From UMGS621 sp964468815 (GTDB taxonomy: Bacteria; Bacillota; Clostridia; Christensenellales; Borkfalkiaceae): a stretch of 64,000 nucleotides of DNA. The notes under the pieces were generated by a model. It did no database searches. It worked only from the letters and a program-made list of their open reading frames with translations, and was not told the DNA's origin. The stretch lies in assembly GCA_964468815.1 (NCBI GenBank), contig CAYXWN010000004.1, forward strand, positions 4,626 to 68,625, given 5' to 3'. Positions 17,357 through 25,946 of this stretch are shown here, piece after piece (position 1 is the first letter of the stretch; the number at the start of each line of letters is the position of its first letter). A program made the translations under genes and the position numbers.

Positions 17357-19036
17357 TTATTTCGCATTGAAATAAACGGAATAAGCATCATTCCAATCAT
17401 TTTCGGTCGTCCATGCGCCCATGAAATAATCCTTTGCGCTAACGCCGCGGTTCATGGCGTAATAGGCGTTAAGATAGGGTGTGCCGTTTACCGTCGAGCC
17501 CCAAATCAAAGAGCCTTGATCGAACTTGAAGTTTGCTTGTCCGACCATGAAAATTTTGTTGTCCGAATAGGGATAAATGATATCCGATTCGGCTTTCACA
17601 TTAAATAAACTCTGTTGATATCTGGGAAGTTGCGCAAGTTTTTCCTCGGGAACGGTGTAATTAAGCGCCTTGGGAATCCCCGTCGTTACGGAGAAATCGA
17701 CCAACGCTTCTTCCGTATAGCAATACTGCAAGAACATCTTCGCCATCTTTACGATTTCGGGTTTATCTTTGATGTTTGCGTTGATAAACGAATAGGAGGA
17801 AAGAATCTCTAACAAGGCATTCTTTTTGCCCTCGCCTTCTTTCACGCTGCCCGAATATTGAGTGGGCAACGGCATCCAAGCAAAGTTCCGATCTTTCGCC
17901 TTTTCTTTATAAGTGTTCTCCGAACGTCTGAAAATATCTTTTGCCTCGTTATACCAATAACTTCCGTCGATCAGCATCGCGATGGGTGCGTCGTTTTCAA
18001 GAGAACTGTAAATAAACTCTTCCTGCGCGCCGAGGTGAGAAAGCACTTCGGTGATTTCCGTAGAATAATACGAGGACGAGGAAAGCAACTTTTCTAAAAA
18101 GGCATAGGCGTAATATTTCGACGCTTGACGACTCATCATATAGCCGGTTTCGGGCGTAACGTCGATCTTTTCCTCTACGGGGTTTCCTTTTTCGTCAAAG
18201 CGATTGATAACGGTCGCCTGCGTACCCGTCTTCGAACTGTCGAAATTGACGTTCAGTTCAAATTCGTTTTTCCCCGCGCACGCCGCCCAAAGCCCTGCAA
18301 GAAGGTCGTTGGTATAGTTCGTAAATTCGCCCGTCCAGATAAACGGCACGACCATGGCGACGTTTACCATTCTGTCCATCAACTTATAAAACTCCTCGTA
18401 CGAAGAAGGCAAACCGTCGTCGGACGTTCCCCTCACGCCGTCCGGCCCGACCGACTTCTCCGCGTCAATGTCCGTCCAACCGCCGCCGGCCTTAAAGAAC
18501 AACACGTTTTTATAGAACAAATCCACGTCGTACGTCAAGCCCGTATACACCTCGTAATGCGGAATGACGTAATATTTTCCGTCCATCGCCGTAATCGCGT
18601 CACGTTGCGTTTGACTCATTTTTTCTTCAATCGTTCTACTATCCGTAATGCCGGACGTCGCGGAAAAACTGCCGTCTACTACGTCGGAAATATCCAAAAG
18701 CAACCCTTGCGAAATAAAGTCGTTATACAATACTTGCTCGGTAAAAATAACATTATACTTATCCGTTCCCAAGGTAGAAAGATTGCTTTCCCCCGGCGTG
18801 ACCTCTACGATAACGCCCTTTTTTCCCTCTTCAAACGAATAATCCGCATATTCCTCTTGAAACTTAGCCGCAATATTGTCCAACCACTCTCTGCCGACGC
18901 CGCCGTCGTAGTTGAATACGTACAGATAGGAAATATCCGAACGCAATCCCGTTCCGCCGCAAGCCGTCGCGGACAACACCATTCCGAGCGCCATTCCGAT
19001 TGCCAAGATAAGGCTTAATGCCGATTTCTTTTTCAT
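17357..19036 (-). CDS. extracellular sugar-binding lipoprotein of ABC importer
   Basis: The 559-residue solute-binding protein has a lipobox at Cys26 (SATACGG). It follows the family 1 extracellular binding-protein pattern, with SYLYVFNYDGGVGREWLDN near the N-terminus, a central hinge, and ARGVSAKDYFMG-like C-terminal sequence. At 559 residues it is longer than MalE (about 400) and resembles the larger LplA/YtcQ-type binding proteins of Firmicutes. The start at 19036 begins the signal peptide and has AAGGAG upstream; the longer reading to 19069 adds a hydrophilic lead over that site. It lies directly before the MalFG pair. Confidence 0.92.
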   Translation of the reverse strand: MKKKSALSLILAIGMALGMVLSATACGGTGLRSDISYLYVFNYDGGVGREWLDNIAAKFQEEYADYSFEEGKKGVIVEVTPGESNLSTLGTDKYNVIFTEQVLYNDFISQGLLLDISDVVDGSFSATSGITDSRTIEEKMSQTQRDAITAMDGKYYVIPHYEVYTGLTYDVDLFYKNVLFFKAGGGWTDIDAEKSVGPDGVRGTSDDGLPSSYEEFYKLMDRMVNVAMVVPFIWTGEFTNYTNDLLAGLWAACAGKNEFELNVNFDSSKTGTQATVINRFDEKGNPVEEKIDVTPETGYMMSRQASKYYAYAFLEKLLSSSSYYSTEITEVLSHLGAQEEFIYSSLENDAPIAMLIDGSYWYNEAKDIFRRSENTYKEKAKDRNFAWMPLPTQYSGSVKEGEGKKNALLEILSSYSFINANIKDKPEIVKMAKMFLQYCYTEEALVDFSVTTGIPKALNYTVPEEKLAQLPRYQQSLFNVKAESDIIYPYSDNKIFMVGQANFKFDQGSLIWGSTVNGTPYLNAYYAMNRGVSAKDYFMGAWTTENDWNDAYSVYFNAK

Positions 19037-19093
19037 AATTTTTCTCCTTCCGTTTTTTATTTTCGTCACCCGTTCTCACACGCCCGAAGTTGT

Positions 19094-20323
19094 TTACTCG
19101 GCTGTGTTTGCAGGGTTCTTCAAAAAGTTTTTACTGTAAATATACAAGCCTGCCGTCCACCCCATCATCGGCGGCGTATCGTATTCGTTATTCACCGCAG
19201 GCGTTCCGTCGATCGCATTGTACTTTTCCCACAAATGCCCCGTTTTTTCCAGACATTCGTCCACCATCGTCCTGTAAGACGACGCGATTTCCGCCGCCTT
19301 TTCCGTCATTCCGACGTTCACAAGCGCATTCAAAACAAAGTATACCATCGGCGGCCACATATTCGGATAGTCCCATTGATACTCCCCGGTGTGATTCGCA
19401 CGCTTTTCACAGGTCAAAACACCGTATTTTGCTTGCAGCCGATCCATAATGAGTGACAAACTTTCCCGATCGTCCGCAATACCTAACGCATAAGGCAATA
19501 CGGAAGCAACGCTTAACACCTCCGACCGCGCCTCGGTAACGTAATTGTAATCGAGGTAAATTCCGTTTTCGCCGCGCATATATTTCTGCATTGCCGCTTT
19601 GCGCGTTGCCGCCGCCTCTTCAAAAATTACGCGATTCTTTTCTTCACCCAACAACTGCGAAAAATATGCGATCTTCTTTTCTACGTCGTATAAAATGCTA
19701 TTCAAATCTACCGCCGCAAAATCGGCGCACGCAAACTCGCTGTAATCGGTTTTATAGCGCGGATTAAAGTCCCAACCGCTTTCCGCAATGGCAAGCAGGT
19801 GCTTTCCTTCCGAAACTTCGTCTACCCCTTCTTGCACCGGTCTTTGCAACCGCCCTTCTAAAACGCCTCGGTAAAAATTCCGACAATCATCACCCTCTAA
19901 TTCGCTGTAATAACGATTCAATCCGATCGGCGTCGCTCGCTTCGTCTGCCAAAAATTGTACTCAATTAGCATAAAGGGATAACATTCTTTCACTTCTTCC
20001 ACGTCGCCCGTAGATTGATAATAGTCGTATACACCGCGCGTGAAAAGGGGCGGCTGACTGCGATCGAGAAGATGGTCGGCATTGGGAACAAAACCATACT
20101 TTTTCACAAAGAAACGCATTACGTCCAAATTATTCTTCGCCTGCTCGGGATTGATTTCCAACAGTCCTAAATTGGTAAAATACGTGTCCCAATAATAGAA
20201 ATTTATAAATCCCTCTCCGATACAAGGCACGGTATAGGGCTTCTCTATGAATTCTCCCCTTTTAATTGCCAACGGCATATTCTCTACGATATACGCCAAC
20301 GTGTCTTTCTCTTTCCGTTCCAT
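19094..20323 (-). CDS. GH37 trehalase-like glycosidase
   Basis: The 409-residue (alpha/alpha)6-barrel enzyme has no signal peptide, so it is probably cytoplasmic. GH37 signatures are present: FYYWDTYF (residues 42-49), ESGWDFNPRY (181-190, with Asp185 matching the general acid), QWDYPNMWPP (316-325) and HLWEKYN (with Glu366 matching the catalytic base). It is shorter than E. coli TreA/TreF (about 550), mainly because the periplasmic lead is absent. Trehalose or a modified trehalose-like disaccharide is the expected substrate class, but the exact one is unknown. It is the first gene of the operon. The start at 20323 has GGAG six bases upstream. The AraC-type regulator is divergent. Confidence 0.85.
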   Translation of the reverse strand: MERKEKDTLAYIVENMPLAIKRGEFIEKPYTVPCIGEGFINFYYWDTYFTNLGLLEINPEQAKNNLDVMRFFVKKYGFVPNADHLLDRSQPPLFTRGVYDYYQSTGDVEEVKECYPFMLIEYNFWQTKRATPIGLNRYYSELEGDDCRNFYRGVLEGRLQRPVQEGVDEVSEGKHLLAIAESGWDFNPRYKTDYSEFACADFAAVDLNSILYDVEKKIAYFSQLLGEEKNRVIFEEAAATRKAAMQKYMRGENGIYLDYNYVTEARSEVLSVASVLPYALGIADDRESLSLIMDRLQAKYGVLTCEKRANHTGEYQWDYPNMWPPMVYFVLNALVNVGMTEKAAEIASSYRTMVDECLEKTGHLWEKYNAIDGTPAVNNEYDTPPMMGWTAGLYIYSKNFLKNPANTAE

Positions 20324-20511
20324 TTTTTCTCCATTGTTACACAACTTTCATTTTTTTGATAGTTTCATCATATTTTATGATAATTTTATTATAACGCAAA
20401 AAGATTTCACTTTCTACCACTATGAAAGCAAAATATTGTACTATATAATCATTTTTGCTTTGACATCGTAAGAAAAAATATGTTATGATACTAACGACGG
20501 AGGGAATTGTT
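20324..20511. promoter_or_regulatory. divergent control region between glycan operon and AraC regulator
   Basis: Rightward, TTGACA (20460-20465) and TATGAT (20484-20489) with an 18-base spacer drive the AraC gene. Leftward, TATAAT is at 20393-20388 but the matching -35 position reads TAGAAA, a poor match, as expected for an activator-dependent promoter. Candidate regulator sites are CTTTC-N9-GAAAG (20410-20428), just upstream of the weak -35, and a palindrome ATCATA-TTT-TATGAT (20367-20381) near the leftward start point. The CTTTCAT/GTTTCAT repeat at 20344-20370 could also be part of a site. Confidence 0.6.
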
Positions 20512-21354
20512 ATGAATATTGTTATGGTAACGGAAGACGAAGGTTTTAACAGAAAAGCGGAATGCGGCTATCGCTATTTGGACAGCGAGCAAGAATCCGT
20601 ACAACCGCACACGCATGCGTTTTACGAAATCTTTTTAATCACGTCAGGAACGGCAAAGCACTGCGTCAACGGCGTCAATCAAACGCTGCGAGAAGGAACG
20701 TTAATGTTTATTCGTGCAGAGGACGTTCATTATTTCATAAAAACAACGCAACCGTACCGTTGGATCAACGTCAACTTTTCAAAAAACACCCTTTCTGCGT
20801 TGCTGAATTACATTAGTATCCCCGATTTTTCGCAAACAATGCTCTCCCCCGCACTGCCGCCTTACGTGGAACTTTCCGGCAACCAAAAACAGCGGTGCGT
20901 TAAAAATTTATCCAAGTTAAATTACGTAAATTGGAAAAACGATAACGATTTAAAATTGGAAACAAGAAGACAACTCTTCGATTTATTCGTCACGTATTTC
21001 TTAAAAAAAGAAGAAGAATATAACAAATACCCCGAATGGTTTGAGCATTTGTGCTATCAAATGAAGAAATTTGAAAATTTTTCGGTCGGGGCGGAACGCA
21101 TATACGAACTTTGCCCCAAAAGCAAATCACATTTAATTAAGTGTATGAAAAAATACTTAAACACTACCGTTTCGGAATTTATCAATAAACAACGGCTTTC
21201 TTACGCAGCGAACATGTTGATCAACAGCAGTTTACCGATCATCGATATTATTTTAGACAGCGGCTTTGATAATCTCAATTATTTTTACAAACTTTTTAAG
21301 AAAGAAAACAACATGTCCCCGAAAAAATTCAGGAACACGTACAGCCACATTTAA
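20512..21354 (+). CDS. AraC-family transcriptional regulator
   Basis: The 280-residue regulator has an N-terminal cupin sensor domain, with QPHTHAFYEIFLITSG and EGTLMFIRAEDVHYF (residues about 28-78). The C-terminal double helix-turn-helix domain spans about residues 180-280, with VSEFINKQRLSYAANMLI and SGFDNLNYFYKLFKKE followed by MSPKKFR. GGAGGG sits seven bases before the ATG at 20512; a longer reading to 20485 would start inside the -10 box. It is divergent from the trehalase/importer operon and probably activates it in response to a sugar. A bidirectional terminator follows. Confidence 0.92.
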   Translation: MNIVMVTEDEGFNRKAECGYRYLDSEQESVQPHTHAFYEIFLITSGTAKHCVNGVNQTLREGTLMFIRAEDVHYFIKTTQPYRWINVNFSKNTLSALLNYISIPDFSQTMLSPALPPYVELSGNQKQRCVKNLSKLNYVNWKNDNDLKLETRRQLFDLFVTYFLKKEEEYNKYPEWFEHLCYQMKKFENFSVGAERIYELCPKSKSHLIKCMKKYLNTTVSEFINKQRLSYAANMLINSSLPIIDIILDSGFDNLNYFYKLFKKENNMSPKKFRNTYSHI

Positions 21355-21413
21355 ATAATTATCTTCGATTTTATATTCTTTATCGCAACAAATCGCTTCT
21401 CGATTTTTCTAGC

Positions 21414-21449
21414 AAAAAACGCATCGTAATGAAGCTACGATGCGTTTTT
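21414..21449. terminator. bidirectional terminator
   Basis: AAAAACGCATCGTA pairs with TACGATGCGTTTTT (14 bp, 7-base loop ATGAAGC). T-runs are present on both strands. It separates the convergent AraC gene and ArsB/NhaD-like transporter gene. Confidence 0.93.
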
Positions 21450-21464
21450 AAGGGGAATATTATT

Positions 21465-22766
21465 CTAAACGATTAATGCCAACACGCAAAGATTGACCGC
21501 CAGCGACGGAATCGAAACCGCCGCACCATATTTTACAAAGTCAAAATAAGAAAATTTCACTTGATGCTCTTTCAGCATCGACGACCACATAATCCCGGCA
21601 AGCGCGCCGATCGGCGTTAAACAAGCACCCAAATTAGAACCGACAATCGTCGCATAGATCGCTTGCATTTGCGTCGTTCCCGTAAGCGGCGCAATAACGG
21701 GACAAAAGAATACACTCATGGGAATATTGTTGATGACGTTCGCGGACAAAAACGAAAGAACTCCGTATTTCAACACAACGTTATCGCTGCCCAACACATT
21801 GGAAATTGCCTCCGTAACGCCGACGCTTTGCAACGAAAGAATAATCGTAAACATAGACAATACGAAAGGAACTAACTGCCACGGTGCGCGCTTTAAGGTA
21901 CGCCCCACTTCGATCGGCTTTTGTCTTTTAAACAAACAAATGCAAAGAATGATCAAAACAAGACTCAATGCGGCAATCAATGAAACCAACCACATTTCAA
22001 GCCCTATATACGAACCGATTGCAAGCACGATGGTACATATTGCAAGATGAATTACGCCGATAACGAGATACGCCTTATTCTTGATCGGAACAAGTTCGCA
22101 CGTTCCCTCCGCAGGCTTTTTTAATTCCTTGCGGAAGATCAAATACAATACGAAAAAAGACACGATCGTCGATGCCAGCGACGGCAAAAACATGACCTTA
22201 AAATATTCCAAAAAACCAACCCCGTAAGAAGTCGCTATGTAAATATTGGTAGGATTTCCGATAATAAACGTCATGCTCATCGTATTCGCCGCGACAAACT
22301 CTACGATCAAATACGGCAACGCGCTTATCTTTGCGTTTTTTGCAAAATAACAGATAAACGGCGTAAACGTCAATACGATAATATCGTTTGAAGTAAATAC
22401 CGTAAGCACGGATACGATAACGTACAACCAAACAAACAACTTCATTTGGCTGTTTTTTGCAAGGTTCAACGTTCTACTCGCAAGGTAACTAAAAAAGCCG
22501 ACCTCGTCTAAAAATACGGATAAAATCGTCATCGTAATGAATAAGACGAGGATTTTTATCGGGTTGATAGACGAATCCTTTACGAGTTCGGCGCACAAAT
22601 ACTGAAAATCTACGCCGCCGGAGGCAATCATTACGATCGCCCCGATCAAAACAATTACCCAATACGAATCGATTTTTAACTTTTTAATCTTTATCTGCGG
22701 AAAAAACAACACGCCTAAAATCATGCACAAGCAAGTAAGTCCGCCGATTGTCAGTGATAATGCCAT
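21465..22766 (-). CDS. ArsB/NhaD/SLC13-like ion transporter
   Basis: The 433-residue integral membrane protein has about 10-12 hydrophobic spans. Ion-transporter superfamily features are FTSNDIIVLTFTPF (near residue 118) and IIGNPTNIYIATSYG (near residue 168), the conserved GNPTN motif of ArsB, citrate and sodium-symporter relatives. A second inverted-repeat motif is NVINNIPMSVFF. The substrate is uncertain: an anion such as arsenite or a dicarboxylate, or Na+/H+ exchange, all fit the superfamily. No arsenic-resistance genes flank it. It has its own promoter upstream and a terminator downstream. Confidence 0.82.
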   Translation of the reverse strand: MALSLTIGGLTCLCMILGVLFFPQIKIKKLKIDSYWVIVLIGAIVMIASGGVDFQYLCAELVKDSSINPIKILVLFITMTILSVFLDEVGFFSYLASRTLNLAKNSQMKLFVWLYVIVSVLTVFTSNDIIVLTFTPFICYFAKNAKISALPYLIVEFVAANTMSMTFIIGNPTNIYIATSYGVGFLEYFKVMFLPSLASTIVSFFVLYLIFRKELKKPAEGTCELVPIKNKAYLVIGVIHLAICTIVLAIGSYIGLEMWLVSLIAALSLVLIILCICLFKRQKPIEVGRTLKRAPWQLVPFVLSMFTIILSLQSVGVTEAISNVLGSDNVVLKYGVLSFLSANVINNIPMSVFFCPVIAPLTGTTQMQAIYATIVGSNLGACLTPIGALAGIMWSSMLKEHQVKFSYFDFVKYGAAVSIPSLAVNLCVLALIV

Positions 22767-22864
22767 TTACTGTTCCCTTTTGTTCACGGCTAAACACATG
22801 AATATGAAAAAACTTTTCTATTTTTATTGCTTTCAGTCCATAAAAATTTGTTTAAATCTAATTA

Positions 22865-22893
22865 ATGGTAACACAAAAAATCCCACATGTCAA
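22865..22893 (-). promoter_or_regulatory. promoter of the ArsB/NhaD-like transporter
   Basis: Read leftward, TTGACA (22893-22888) and TACCAT (22870-22865) have a 17-base spacer. It lies in the A/T-rich gap directly after the truncated permease remnant, about 100 bases before the transporter start. Confidence 0.7.
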
Positions 22894-22919
22894 TAACAAA
22901 ACGCCGCTTAATACAAATT

Positions 22920-23123
22920 TTATAATTGGATATAGTTTCTAAAATTCAGCGTTCCGAATCCGAACGCATTTTCGCCGATCGCTTGATGCGTGCGTAAGCC
23001 GGAAATAAAACACCAAAAAATAAGATATACGTAGGTAAAAGCAAATACGGCAAAGACGCAAAACACGATCAAACGGACGATCGTTTCACTCGGCGTTCTT
23101 CTTGCAAACAGTTTATTTTTCAT
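22920..23123 (-). pseudogene. truncated MalG-type sugar permease remnant
   Basis: Only 67 codons remain of a gene that normally has about 280. MKNKLFARRTPSETIVRL is followed by the first membrane span (VFCVFAVFAFTYVYLIFW) and FRNYIQL, then a stop. This matches the N-terminus of MalG-type permeases up to the conserved NY segment. All later spans and the EAA loop are missing, and no continuation is seen in other frames of the 150 bases downstream. It keeps a ribosome site (GAGGTG) and overlaps the end of the MalF-type gene, as in an intact operon. A deletion probably removed the rest. Confidence 0.82.
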
Positions 23124-23132
23124 CGGTACACC

Positions 23133-24085
23133 TCAATACTGTATTTCTTCTACACGACTATTCAATACCTTTCGTACCAAAACAGCCAACACGCAGGAAA
23201 TCGCCGTCAAAATCAACCCCAAAGCGGACGCTTGATACAAGTAATCGTTGCTTAACGGGTTATTTGCCTGTTGCACCCTCATATACAGCCAATTGGAAAC
23301 GGTTTGCGTTCCGTTCAAGCCGCCCGTCAGCAAGAACACGTTTCCCGTTGCCGCGAAAATTCCGGCGATGGACGTCGTGATCGTCAAAACGAACGTCGGC
23401 CACACCAACGGCAATATGATTTGAACCAATTCTCTAACCCAATTCACGCCGTCTATCCGCGCCGATTCGATGACCGAATCGGGAATACGGGAAAACGTGC
23501 CGCCCACACGATCAAATTTCCCGGAAACGCCAGCCAGATCAAATTCAACAACACCATGCTATTGGCAAAATCCGGGTTTTCCAACGGATTCTGCACGATC
23601 CCCTCCGTCCCCGTTATTTGATATAAGATTTCGGGAAAAAAACTGCTGGTCGGCGACATCAACTCTTGAAAGAAAAAACTTACGACGACCGGGGAAATAA
23701 TCGTCGGCAAATAGAAAATAACCCGCCAAGCTTTATAGCCCCATATCTTTTTATAAATAAAGTAAGAAACCATCAACCCGATCGGATACATGATCATTTG
23801 CACCAAAAAGGTTTTCATCGTATTCCCGAACGCCACTCTTAAATCCCATTCGGGGAAAGCAGATCCGTTCTTCAATAACTTAAAGATATATTCAAAGTTA
23901 TCCAGCGTAAATACCAACCCCGTTTGCGCGTCGTTCGGCTTTTGAAACGCCATGACGAACGAATCCAAATTGACGTAAACGTAAAAGAGCAGGAAAAACG
24001 CAACCGGGATAATCGTAAAGGACAAAATAAACAATGCCCTCATTGTCTTTCTTCCGACCGTTTCTCTTTTCAGAACTTTTTTCAT
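23133..24085 (-). pseudogene. MalF-type sugar permease with a single-base frameshift
   Basis: Two overlapping reading frames together make one MalF-type permease of about 317 residues. The first (24085 leftward) runs from MKKVLKRETVGRK through about four membrane spans to GNLIVWAARFP. The second resumes in another frame as GGTFSRIPDSVIESARIDG, which is the EAA loop, and goes on to the stop at 23133. One extra G would restore TGG GGC GGC ACG, so a G is missing from the GGG run at 23503-23505 (CCC on the plus strand). Without it the protein loses the EAA loop and last spans. A sequencing error in a short homopolymer cannot be excluded. Confidence 0.88.
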
Positions 24086-24098
24086 ATCGATCCCCTCG

Positions 24099-25543
24099 TT
24101 ACGATGCGGAAACGGTAATCGTCAAGCCTTTTACTTCGGCATTTACGTAACACCGCATCGCAAAATATCCGTCAACGCCGAAAGAATCATTCTTCGGCAA
24201 TTGATTCAAGTCAATTTCCACCGTCGTAGTCTCTGGGAAAACGCCGCCGATGTTCGCCGCGGAACATTGGGAATCGTGAATTGAATCGCCGCTTGTTCCC
24301 GATCTACCGTGCCGATCGTCAAAATCAATTTTGTTTTCCCCTCCGCCTTATACTTTGCAATCAGATCGGACGAAAAACACGGATGGTGAAACCCGACCAT
24401 AGCCGTATCTTGATTCGGCGTAAAAGTCCAAGTATTCCTCTCCCGATCATAAGAAACGTTCATATTATCGCAGAAAAACCAACTTTCTTTTTTGGATTCG
24501 TCAAACGCCTTTACGCCGGTTACCGAAAATTTGAATCCGTCCGTTGCGTCTTTGTCGACGTCCATCGCCCAACCGCGCGTGTGATAATACATCGTGATAT
24601 CCACACCATCCGTTTTCATCTCTTCCGTAAGTGCGATAGAAAACTGAAATCCGATATTGCTCTCGTTATTCACTCCGTTAAATTGAGCGTTAAACGCGGT
24701 TTCTTGATTTTCCTTTTTATCAAATGCGACTGTGATTTTATTGCAACCGTTTTCGACGAAATTGCGAACGGCTTCCGCTTCGATATGCAAAATTTTGCCG
24801 TCCGTTTCGCTGTTGACGGTATACGTTCCGCCCTCGTACTCCACTGCGTCAAGACTGCCGCCGTAAGTCACCCAAACAGCCTCTTTCCCAACGCCGCAAT
24901 TCTTACAGGCGTTGCCCGATGAAAAATCATGGCTTAATTTATTCGCCGTCTTTTCGATTAACCGATCGCCGCAATTGCCGCAAATTCTTACCGTATAACC
25001 GATATGCGAACAATTTTCCTCTACCGACTCAACGATTTCGCCGTAAACGTGCCCTGTCTTTACCTGCCAATCCGCGTGATAACGCTCGTGGCAAACCTTG
25101 CACTCGTACTCGGTATAGCTGTCCGCCAAACATTCGACGGCATGAACCGTCCCCGTTCCGTTCGGGGTATGCCCTTTCGCTTCGGTATAAATCGCGTAAT
25201 TTTCACCGCACTCCAAGCAAGCGTAAACTCGATAGCCTTGATGCGTGCAATCCCCCTCGGATTCGTCCAACAACTCGACCTCGGCGTGCGGAAGTTTTGC
25301 GAGTATTTCTCGCTTCGTCTTTCCGCATTTCTTGCAGACGAACTTTTTTTCTCCGATTCTCGAACACGTCGGAAGGATCGAATATTCCGTATCTTCTTTA
25401 AAGTCGTGTCCGCACTTCTCTTTGACGATTTCGTCATCCGGTACGGGATCTTTTTTCGGCTCGGTATTCTCGTTACACGCGCCCAGGCAAGCAATTGCGC
25501 AAAATGCAAGGATAACGATCCATACTTTCATCAATCGGCTCAT
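24099..25543 (-). pseudogene. cysteine-repeat lipoprotein with a C-terminal frameshift
   Basis: The lipoprotein signal ends at Cys23 (LGAC). Residues about 42-225 hold four to five repeats of C-x(3)-G-x(5)-C-x2-C-G separated by GH(V/T) segments, for example CSRIGEKKFVCKKCG, CTHQGYRVYACLECG and CSHIGYTVRICGNCG, a pattern known from clostridial surface proteins. A beta-rich domain follows. The long frame ends in an unlikely basic tail at 24206. Shifting one base near 24261 instead gives AANIGGVFPETTTVEIDL and a sensible end KGLTITVSAS at 24099, 13 bp before the permease start with GAGGGG in between. A one-base deletion in the GG/CC run at 24261 is inferred. Confidence 0.8.
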
Positions 25544-25646
25544 CTTAACTCCTTTTTATCGTATTATTTCTTCTTATACGCGGCGACGAACGCCGCCGAA
25601 AGCGACTTTTTCACGCTTATCATATATCGTTTAACAGTCTACCTTT

Positions 25647-25675
25647 ATTTTAACGCTACTTCCGCATAAAAACAA
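25647..25675 (-). promoter_or_regulatory. promoter of the broken importer cassette
   Basis: Leftward TTGTTT (25675-25670) and TAAAAT (25652-25647) have a 17-base spacer. The leader that follows contains a GC-rich hairpin GCGGCG-N5-CGCCGC (about 25579-25597), and AAAGGAG precedes the lipoprotein start. Confidence 0.55.
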
Positions 25676-25805
25676 TCCACACGAAAAATCAAAAATTGCT
25701 CTATATAAACTTTTTGAAATTATTTTTCCATTTTTAGGAAAAAATACTGACCGCTATAAACAAATACGGACTTAAAACCGTTAAAAAAATAAAAATATTT
25801 TTCTC

Positions 25806-25850
25806 AAAAAAAAGCCGACTTTCGGGCAAATTCGTCCGAAGCCGGTCTTT
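25806..25850 (-). terminator. terminator of the lacI-glycosidase operon
   Basis: Within the 403-base gap 25544-25946, AAAGCCGACTTTCGG (25811-25825) pairs with CCGAAGCCGGTCTTT (25836-25850), with small bulges. On the minus strand eight Ts follow. About 95 bases separate it from the stop at 25947, and I see nothing else there. The rest of the gap is the A/T-rich promoter region of the next operon. Confidence 0.75.
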
Positions 25851-25946
25851 CCTTTCTCAAATTTTTTACTCTCTCGCTTTCGCGCCGTTTTCCGTTACGT
25901 AAAGGGGGTGTAACGATTCACTATCCCCGTTCAAACATGAATCCTT

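Noticed and set aside
18125..19018. 297-codon plus-strand frame opposite the sugar-binding protein
   Set aside because: It is a shadow of a clear binding-protein gene and is Arg-rich, typical of antisense frames in this genome.
21465..22766. Arsenite efflux pump ArsB as a firm call
   Set aside because: The superfamily motif fits several ion transporters and there is no arsR or arsC nearby.
23453..23507. Programmed -1 frameshift in the MalF-type gene
   Set aside because: The shift site TGTGGGCGGCACG is not a slippery heptamer, and MalF-type permeases are not known to use recoding. Mutation or sequencing error is simpler.
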